Source: Liolophura sinensis (taxonomy: Eukaryota > Mollusca > Polyplacophora > Chitonida > Chitonidae). Taken from it: 64,000 nucleotides of DNA. A model generated the notes under the pieces. It was not told the DNA's origin and searched no databases. It saw only the letters and a program-made list of their open reading frames with translations. The translations under genes and the position numbers were made by a program. Location of the stretch: assembly GCF_032854445.1 (NCBI RefSeq), contig NC_088302.1:2534023-2598022 (forward strand). The letters run 5' to 3'. Of this stretch, positions 53,101 through 60,500 are shown one piece after another. How positions within the stretch are numbered: the first letter of the stretch is position 1; the number at the start of each line of letters is the position of its first letter.

Positions 53101-54481
53101 GCCATTCTCAGCCCAGTGCTTATCGTCAATGCCTTCATAGATACACAGAGCTCCCTGATTGCACCATGTCAGACTGTCATTAGCCAACAGGTGAGGGAAA
53201 GTGCAGTTAAACAATTGGAATAATTCATACCACTCCATTGTATAGTTCAGGCCTGTCTGAGTGTTTCGAAATCCTATAGCATCGTGAATTATATTCTGAA
53301 AGACAAAATATGTCAAAAGTCATCATGAACTTGAGAAAGTAAATGTATTATGACACAAACCTGAAAGGCAGTATTTCCCATAAATGGAAGCAAACGCATC
53401 TGTGAACATACATCACCATACTAGCTTGATTTTTGTTCTTGATGCATTATTTCGTATGCCAGTGCTCTTTACTATTTGACTTGAGCAGCAACATCAGTAC
53501 TATACAATAACAAACTGCATGGGGACAACCCAAAATTGCCTAAAAACCAGCATAAATTTGATTTTCGAGGGTTCACACAAAAGACAACTTTTACCACCAG
53601 GATGCCCAAAACATGAAGTTTTAATCACTTGTAAATGAAAACTATAAAGTAACGTACAAATTTTGCTAAAAGATCTCCAAACTTGAATTCCCATACAGGA
53701 GCTTTCATAGCAAACACTTCAATGACATCAGTATCTAGATGAGGGATGGGAACCTTTCCACTGGGCAGACCAGTTGGGCAGAATGGGATCACTCCAGCCT
53801 TACAGTATGGGTTAGCCCGGGGTCTGGAAGGGAAACGTCTGAAACATACACAACACCATCTTAAATATTACTGGGAAGAGAGCTGGCATTTAATATATAC
53901 AGTGGTATATACACCAGAAAAAATGTCATGCTGCCAGTTTCATGCCAGTTTTAGTCAGAGTACTCGGACTACAATCATAACATGCACAGGTATTTATTTA
54001 ACTGATTAGGTCACGTAGCCTGTCAGAGCTATAGGCCTACTCACTGAATAGGTCTATACATTTCTTATCGGAACAGATGGTTTGCAGTGGCAGTAATCTT
54101 TGAGGTAAGTTTGTGTATTGCCCACTGGGTGTCTATTGTTAGAGGTGTCATAATGGGCAGAGGCCCTTGGCTGGTAAGGCCCTACAATGGGCAATATACA
54201 CAAACTCGCCTCAAAGATGGCTGTCATTACAAACCATCTATTCATCCACAAGAACATCAAGAATATAACAGTTATTAACACTTATATTAAAGAGAGGTGT
54301 TTGTGGCACTAATTTTCCAGATTCAGGTACCAATCAATGTTACTGTCGTGTCATCAGTTAAAATACAGAAAACTTCTTACTGGTAAGGAACTGGCCATTC
54401 TATGCTTATGCTTAATGACACCAAAACGCCAGAGACGAGCAACAGTAGATACACATGTCGTCTGCTTCCTTGTGTAGCCAT
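46738..54481 (-). CDS. CLN5: CLN5 orthologue (lysosomal luminal glycoprotein), five exons
   Basis: Exons on the minus strand are 54381-54481, 53658-53838, 53073-53295, 48923-49012 and 46738-47171. They sum to 1029 nt, giving 342 residues, and every junction has GT-AG ends and consistent phase. Residues 1-27 form an N-terminal signal sequence with hydrophobic [10 protein letters not shown]. Family landmarks follow in order: [88 protein letters not shown] and [13 protein letters not shown]. His98 and Cys209 match the catalytic His166 and Cys280 of human CLN5. Human CLN5 is a soluble lysosomal protein reported to be a thioesterase/transacylase that makes bis(monoacylglycero)phosphate; its loss causes neuronal ceroid lipofuscinosis. 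About ten N-glycosylation sequons fit a lysosomal route. It is divergent from the COMMD6-like gene, with 80 bp between start codons. Introns 1 and 3 carry repeats. Confidence 0.96.
47335..47575 (-). mobile_element. Probable tRNA-derived SINE in CLN5 intron 4
   Basis: The reverse complement has a B-box-like CTTGTTCGAATCC, then AATTTGGGGCGCGGTTTTAT and GGGACTGTGG. It ends GGCCGCCATCATATAAGTGA and AAAAGTCTTGATCA, a diverged form of the 3' domain shared by the SINE families here. No target duplication was identified. It appears to be a third head type joined to the same 3' domain. Confidence 0.5.
48923..49012 (-). CDS. CLN5: CLN5 exon 4
   Basis: A 90-nt exon (1-1 phase) encoding [20 protein letters not shown] and [10 protein letters not shown], residues 169-198 and part of Gly199. 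Acceptor TTCTCCAG, donor GTAAAA. It is separated from exon 3 by a 4.1-kb intron full of tandem repeats. Confidence 0.93.
49725..49993 (-). mobile_element. Family-1 SINE, full length, inserted in the 34-bp array
   Basis: The reverse complement gives GGGCCTCCGTGGCTCAGTCG, TTAGCGCGCTAGCGCAGCG, GAGTTCAAGTCCAGCTC, the complete body and 3' domain, and an AAATAAATAAATAA tail. Perfect 11-bp duplications ACGTAATTGGT lie at 49714-49724 and 49994-50004. Confidence 0.95.
50344..50477 (-). mobile_element. 5'-truncated family-1 SINE inserted in the 34-bp array
   Basis: Only the distal body and 3' domain remain (reverse complement begins TGGGAAGGTCTGTCAAC). Flanking GACTTAGATGG (50333-50343) and GACTTAAATGG (50478-50488) are either an 11-bp target duplication with one change or array units that match by chance. 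Confidence 0.8.
50706..52299. other. CLN5 intron 3, non-repetitive part
   Basis: AT-rich intron sequence between two tandem arrays with no recognised features. Confidence 0.5.
52300..52890. repeat. 45-bp minisatellite in CLN5 intron 3, 13 copies
   Basis: TATACACTGG or close variants recur every 45 bp from 52311 to 52851. The unit is GTCACAGTATACACTGGCAC then CAGACAGGACACTCCACTCT and CCACA. Copies are very similar. Because 45 is a multiple of three both strands stay open as 15-residue repeats ([15 protein letters not shown] on plus). The array lies between proven exons 3 and 4 of CLN5 and is not considered coding. Confidence 0.95.
53073..53295 (-). CDS. CLN5: CLN5 exon 3 (catalytic His98)
   Basis: Encodes residues 95-168 and one base of Gly169. 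It carries [11 protein letters not shown] with the proposed catalytic His98, [27 protein letters not shown] and [12 protein letters not shown]. Sequons are at N111, N124, N133 and N158. Acceptor CTTTCAG, donor GTAATG. Confidence 0.96.
53658..53838 (-). CDS. CLN5: CLN5 exon 2
   Basis: Begins after TTTCAG with one base completing Gln34 and encodes residues 35-94, ending in phase 0 before donor GTACGT. It contains [14 protein letters not shown], whose cysteines belong to the conserved CLN5 disulfide set, and [17 protein letters not shown]. Confidence 0.95.
54071..54243. mobile_element. Small hairpin MITE in CLN5 intron 1
   Basis: The left arm GAACAGATGGTTTGCAGTGG ... ATCTTTGAGGTAAGTTTGTG ... 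TTGCCCA (about 54071-54122) is mirrored by the right arm at 54187-54243. The arms are about 50 bp and the loop about 65 bp. It is non-coding. Confidence 0.65.
54381..54481 (-). CDS. CLN5: CLN5 exon 1 (signal peptide)
   Basis: Encodes residues 1-33 and two bases of Gln34. ATG is at 54479-54481. A polar, basic start (residues 1-9) is followed by a hydrophobic core at about 10-25, as in a signal peptide or signal anchor. The donor is GTAAGA just left of 54381. Confidence 0.93.
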
Positions 54482-54561
54482 CTTCGGCGTGTGTCACATG
54501 ACAGCTGATCGGGTCACATGACAGTACAAGTCACATGATAGCGTTGACAGTAGAGTACAAA
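54482..54561. promoter_or_regulatory. Bidirectional promoter interval with three MiT/TFE-like sites
   Basis: Only 80 bp separate the CLN5 ATG (minus) and the COMMD6-like ATG (plus). GTCACATGAC occurs at 54493-54502 and 54513-54522, and GTCACATGAT at 54530-54539, spaced 20 and 17 bp. The core TCACATGA fits the M-box/CLEAR-type consensus TCA(C/T)(G/A)TGA bound by the MITF/TFEB/TFE3 family, which controls lysosomal genes in vertebrates. An E-box CAGCTG lies at 54502-54507. There is no TATA box. The 5' UTRs must overlap this interval or start within it. Confidence 0.7.
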
Positions 54562-54592
54562 ATGGCGGCTATTGTGCAAAATGCTCCGCAAG
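54562..54592 (+). CDS. COMMD6: COMMD6-like exon 1
   Basis: Encodes MAAIVQNAPQ and the first base of Gly11. The ATG context is ACAAAATGG (A at -3, G at +4). Donor GTAAAT. Confidence 0.85.
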
Positions 54593-57500
54593 GTAAATTC
54601 TCATTATTGGACCATGGTTTAAATAGTTTTGCCATATAGCAGAAAGTAAGGCTGAAAGATTAACTTAGGCATAGCTTACACATTGTCTTAAGCAACTGAA
54701 ACAGAAACTGGTGTGGTTTGTCTGAATGTAAGCCCGCTAAGAGTCACGAAAACTGAGCTAACAGTGACACTACTGTGCCTACGAGTGTTAGTCTGTTATC
54801 TGAATCTGCTTGCCTCTCCGTGTGCCATTTATTGGGAGGAAGGATTGGGTAGGAGGTGATAATGATCACAATCAGCGTTGGGAAAATACATGTAGTTCCA
54901 TGTATCAGATGTGAAACACGGTACCTAATGCAGGTTCTTTTGTAACGGGAGCAGCTTTCCAGTGCTTATACTACCAGTAGCTAGCGGGAATTTCCCTTTA
55001 ACTCAGTTGGTAGAGAGCAGGACTTCGGCTGCAGAGACCCGAGTTCGATTCTTTGAGTGACCCCTGTAGTGAAATCCTTCAACCATTACACTGGTGCCTT
55101 GACCTAACAGGTTCCAAGAAGCGTGGAGCCCTGGGCCTGCGAATGTGAGTGTATCTTGGGAGAGGGGGAAGAATTTAAGTGGGAAGGAGTGTAATGGGAG
55201 CAACTTTCCAGTGCTTGTAGTGGCAGTAGCTAGCGGGAATTTCACTTTAGCTGAGTTGATAGAGCGCTGGACTTCGGCTGCAGAGACCCGAGTTGGAATC
55301 CTTGTGTGACCCACACAGTGAAATCCTTCAACCATTATACTTTCAGGCTACATGCATCAAATGAGAATCTTTATGTGTTTTAGTGAAATGATTTTGAGCA
55401 TGGCACAAGACAGAAACAGTACAGAAAAGACAACATGTATATGCTTATTATTAGTTTTAGTTTACAACAATTTTCTCTGTATTTTCCAGGTACTGGAAAA
55501 GCAGCAGATTTGCTGAATCAGCTACCAGAAGATATCCTTGCAGAAATGGTAAGAGCAGTAAACCAGAGCATCTGGAGTTAACTAGATGTAACCCTCATTG
55601 CCATATATATGATGGAAACTGAAAGCAGTAAATAATAATTTAACCCTTATTATAGCTTCATATTATGCACATACATAAGTATGTCCACATATATATGTAA
55701 ATAAAAGTTACAATGCAAGTAGGAAGAAAGTAATTACTCAGTTTACGGTCATAACAGTACATTACAAGAGATCTGAAAAGAACCAAGAATATATGTAGTT
55801 TACCATCATATCCAACACTTTGCTAATGTTGATGATGAAATATTTGATCCGAGGTTGATATATCCATAGTTTAGCTAGTTTACATCGTTTTTACATATAC
55901 AATGATCTTACATGTTGTGCACTGTCTGTTTCAGTGCCAGGATGTTATGAGAGTTTTGCAGTACAAGCTCAGCTGTGTTAATATTAAATCATTCACTCAG
56001 GTCAGTTTATCTTGGTATATCTGCTAAGTTTTATATACTTTCATGAAGCTGGATCATTGTAAATTATTTTCATAGATTGCAACAAGTGTAAAAAGCTGAA
56101 CACATCACTGAGATAACAACTTCATGTGGGTAAGAGATTGCCTGAAAAAAGGAGCATGAATTGTTGAATAGACTGTAAAGACAAAATGTATCCAATGCTC
56201 ATATATTGCCAGTATGAGAAAGGTACATGTTGAGGTATTTGCTGTACTGTGTAATCATGGTATCTGCTGTTTTGTTTATGTTGTGCCAACTTCCCTGAGG
56301 CATACTGTACATCCCATTCATGTTGAAAATGAATTAGGAATAAAGCTGAGGTTTAATAAATTATTATGATCATATTGTCCTGATGAGGAAAACCATGATT
56401 AATGGTATCAGGTTAAATCTGAAGAAATGCCAGGTACAGTTCAGACTCAGAGCTGCTTTAACATTATCTGATTTCATCAACAACCAGTTTTGATTTTTGT
56501 CATACACTTATGGCTTTTTCAGAAAATAAATTCTGTAAGCAAGATTGTTGAAGATGTTTCTGTTCAAAGCTGCGTTAATGCTGTGACTTATTTATACAGG
56601 TAAGTCACTAACAATATTAATGATGTAAATAAAAAAAATAAAAATAAAAAATTTCATCAGTTTTTCCAGTAGATCTTAATGGAATTGATGGTTTTCTACA
56701 TCTAAACCATGGTGTTGTGATACTAATACAAATGACTGTTTCAGTTCATGAATTTAAATTTGATGGCAGTGATCCTCTTACCTAATAGTTATTGTTATTT
56801 ATCAATTTATTATGGGTCTATTGGTGAGAATCACCAGAGGCCCATTATAGAGGCATGAATAAATGTGAAGGAATTGGTGGAAGTAATTTCACCCAAGTAT
56901 GACTTGTCAGTGTGCTTAATGAAATAGACCGTGTGTTATGGTGAAACATTCGCCTCCTTTCGTGATGTTTTTTTGTTTTTTCTTTGTTTTGCTTTTGTTT
57001 TGTTTTTTTTGTAATTTTTTTGGTTGGGATTTATGTGTTATGATTATGCATTGAATAAAAAGCTTGATTATGTTTAGAGTCGTGCTTTCATTTACTGTTC
57101 GTTTAGTTTCATGTCACGAACAGATTATGGAACGCCCTTGCGCTATTTTTGAGGATTGTGACAGTAAATTGCAGTTAGTACCTTGATTGCCTGTGATAGG
57201 TTATGTAGAGAAAAGATTTACACCATGTAAAGTAGCATACGTTCGTGTATTTAACAGCTCCTGATAATATTTAGGCCTACCGCAATCGAGCGCTTTATTA
57301 GTCACCAAAATGGTGAAAATAAAGAGTATGGAAGTTATTGATGGCAGGTATGCAAGATAAGGGGCGCGAGGGCGTAAATGCACTTAAATATTAGATGATA
57401 CCCTTCTAAAATTAAAACAGAGCGTACAAAATACGCTTGACGATTTGTGTGTAAGCCTAAATTTCTGAAAGCTATAGCGTATATGCGAGATATAAAGCAA

Positions 57501-60500
57501 ACAGTCCTGTCAAAATCGAAAATAGATCTCCAAAGTAGTTTACGTGCGCCACGCTCTCCACGACATGTTGGTTTTCAGAAACTGAAGGTTACCGTAAAAG
57601 CTAATGTACCACTACCCGCAGTCATGGACAATGGCTACTGTGGTATTTGAATTTGTGACCATCTCTAGTGTTTGCTATAATCAGATGTGCCAAGGGATTT
57701 TTAAAAAAAGTGGTTATTTTGGGTTACTGTACAACAAGGTTTGCTACTGCACTGCATTAAATATTCCTGATATCGCCCCCAGCGTATCGTTTTAATTTTA
57801 CACCAATCGAGGGTCCAGTTTCCAGCGTTTACATGTATCAATGATTTCTGAGGAGAGAAGCTAATGCAATGAAATTCAGCGATCACCAGAACAGCTAGTG
57901 TTCAGAAACGGGTTAGATTTATACTATATACTGCAAATAAATAAAGCAAAATAATAAATTTTTGTCTACTAATGTAGGCCGCCTACATTTGGATTTAGCA
58001 TAATAAGTATAACAGCAGTTGTTCGTGTATACAGAAATGTTTCGGCAGGTAAATATTAATTAAAAGTCGCATAAGGCAGGTTACCGTAGAATGAAACAAT
58101 ACTGCAACCCCTGCTATCAAAACAAAATGAAAACATAAAATTGTCAGTGATCAAGTCAGTTAATGGAATAAAGCCAGTAGGCCTACAGGTTGAGGTGTAG
58201 TAAATAAATGCAGACCTTTGAGTGTCATTCAGATTCATTCCTCGTGAGAAAGAGCTGAATTAATTAGTTTATTCTAGAATGTTATGACAAGTCGTAATTC
58301 TGGGAAAATGGCATGTACATACATATACTTGGAGTCCTATATGTAACAAGAAGAATCTCTGTACCGGTAGGTTGATGCAGGCCCATAACTGTATGCACAT
58401 GTATGTCTTCCGAATGCCTCAACCCCCCCATCACTGAATCAACTTCACGCTTTCCAGGTGTATTGCTGGGCACCCAAAAAAGTGAAGTATTGGGTATTTT
58501 TTTTAAAATCTGTCCTGCGGTAGGCCTACCCAGTACTGCACTACCTCTGAAAATTGTATGGAGCATTGCTTGACCCCTTGGATGACTGCCCAATAGTTGA
58601 TCTTCCTAATTGCATGAATGCCAACAGACTTATTATGCAGAGTTTTTCCTGGCCCCTGGAAGAAGTTATTTTGAGTTGTGGAATGAGCTGTTAATTTTAT
58701 TTGCTGTATGTGATGAACATTTGGATATAATCCTGAAAAGATCAAAAAAAAGATTGGTAGAGTGAACATGTATTTTATGTGTCCTTGTCATATTTGTACT
58801 GTTGAGATACTGCTTACTGTACAACATAAGGACCAAAACATGTATTGTATTATTTATGATTGGTGTTTTACGCCGTACTCACTGAGATCATGGTGGCCAG
58901 CGTTTTGGTGGGAGGAAACTGGGCAGAGCCCAAATGAAAGCCGTGAACAGCTGCAGGCCTTCCCACTTACGGCCAGAGAGGAATATTGTATTATGTTATG
59001 TTGTCTTGATTTGTGGCCACATACAGCAGTGTTACAAATAATAAAGATTTTCATGTTCACACTAACTGAACAAATAAAAATGGTTACGACTTAGATGCAA
59101 GAAAAATGTGGAGAAAATGTCTATAATCTTACAGTATATCATAATGTTACATTCTCTTTAAAGTCATGTCATAATGAAGTAGGGCCGTTTCCTCCATTAC
59201 AGACAGAATAACTGATAGGTCCTTTGTGGGTTGCGAAGACCAGTGAATTGTACTAGAAGACAATTGCTCATAAGTTATAAGAAAAATAAAATATGATAGA
59301 AAAAGACCCATTAGGACCCAATAGACCCATTTCACAGCCCTTGGCTCTAGTTATCAGTTTAAATTGCCTTTGTTTATTTAACTCACAGGGAAGCTGCAAG
59401 ATCAGACTTGAATTCAGAGAACCTGTCCAAGCAGTTGGCCTCAAGTTCTTTATTCAAAAGGAATGTTGTTGATGTTTTATGCCGAATATGGGAACAACAG
59501 GTAAAAATTCAAATTTACCAGACAAATTTTATTATGAAGTAAAGTGAATTGTACTTTTCTAGTGTACATGGTAAGTACTACTGCTATCCATCCATATGCT
59601 AGAATAACTAGATGTTATAAAGTGATATGCCGAGAAGTTTTCCAACCAACAACTTAAACATTGTGTTGCAGGGGAGGTTACTCTCATCGTCAGACGTTAC
59701 ACAGCTGCTCAATGTAGGACAGGTGAGGTTCGGCTTAACTCCCTTGCTTATAATGTTGATTTATGGGTTGGAAATAAAATTAGTAAAAAGGTTGCCATTT
59801 TTTGGGGAGCTATAAGTGGTGTAATCACGTAATGATAGTACTTTACTTTACCAAGAACCACATCAGGCAGGTAATTTCACCAGCTAGTTTATAGTATCTA
59901 AGAAAATTGATCGATGAAACTCAAGATTTGTTTCGAATTTAAAAACATGTAGATGACTTATGCTTCAAATTATTTAATAGTAATAAGGATAGAATCACAT
60001 GTATGATTACCACATAGTATGCATTTAATCATAGCCAATGTTCTGTTAGTGGAATACACGTCAGTGTGGCATAAGCCCCCGTCAAGTAAAATAAATATAA
60101 TTACAATTGTTTGACAGCTGGTGGATATGAAGTGGAAACTAGGCGTTGCCATGAGCTCTGACTGCTGCCGTAACCTGAATGTTCCCTACGTGACTATAAC
60201 ATTAGTCATAGCGGACACATCAGGGAAACAGCTTACAAACACAATAGAGATGTCTGTTACAGAATTTCAGGTAATGTTGTGTACATCACCATGACATTAG
60301 TCATAGTTTCCCTCAGTCTACACACACAATAGAGATGTCTGTTACAGAATTTCAGGTAATGTTGTGTACATCACCATGATGTTAGTCATAGTTTCCCTCA
60401 GTCTACACACACAATAGAGATGTCTGTTACAGAATTTCAGGTAATGTTGTGTACATCACCATGACGTTAGTCATAGTTTCCCTCAGTCTACACGCACAAT

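Noticed and set aside
54985..55065. Candidate tRNA gene
   Set aside because: A- and B-box-like sequences are present but the acceptor and anticodon stems do not pair as in a tRNA, and the unit is duplicated with non-tRNA flanks.
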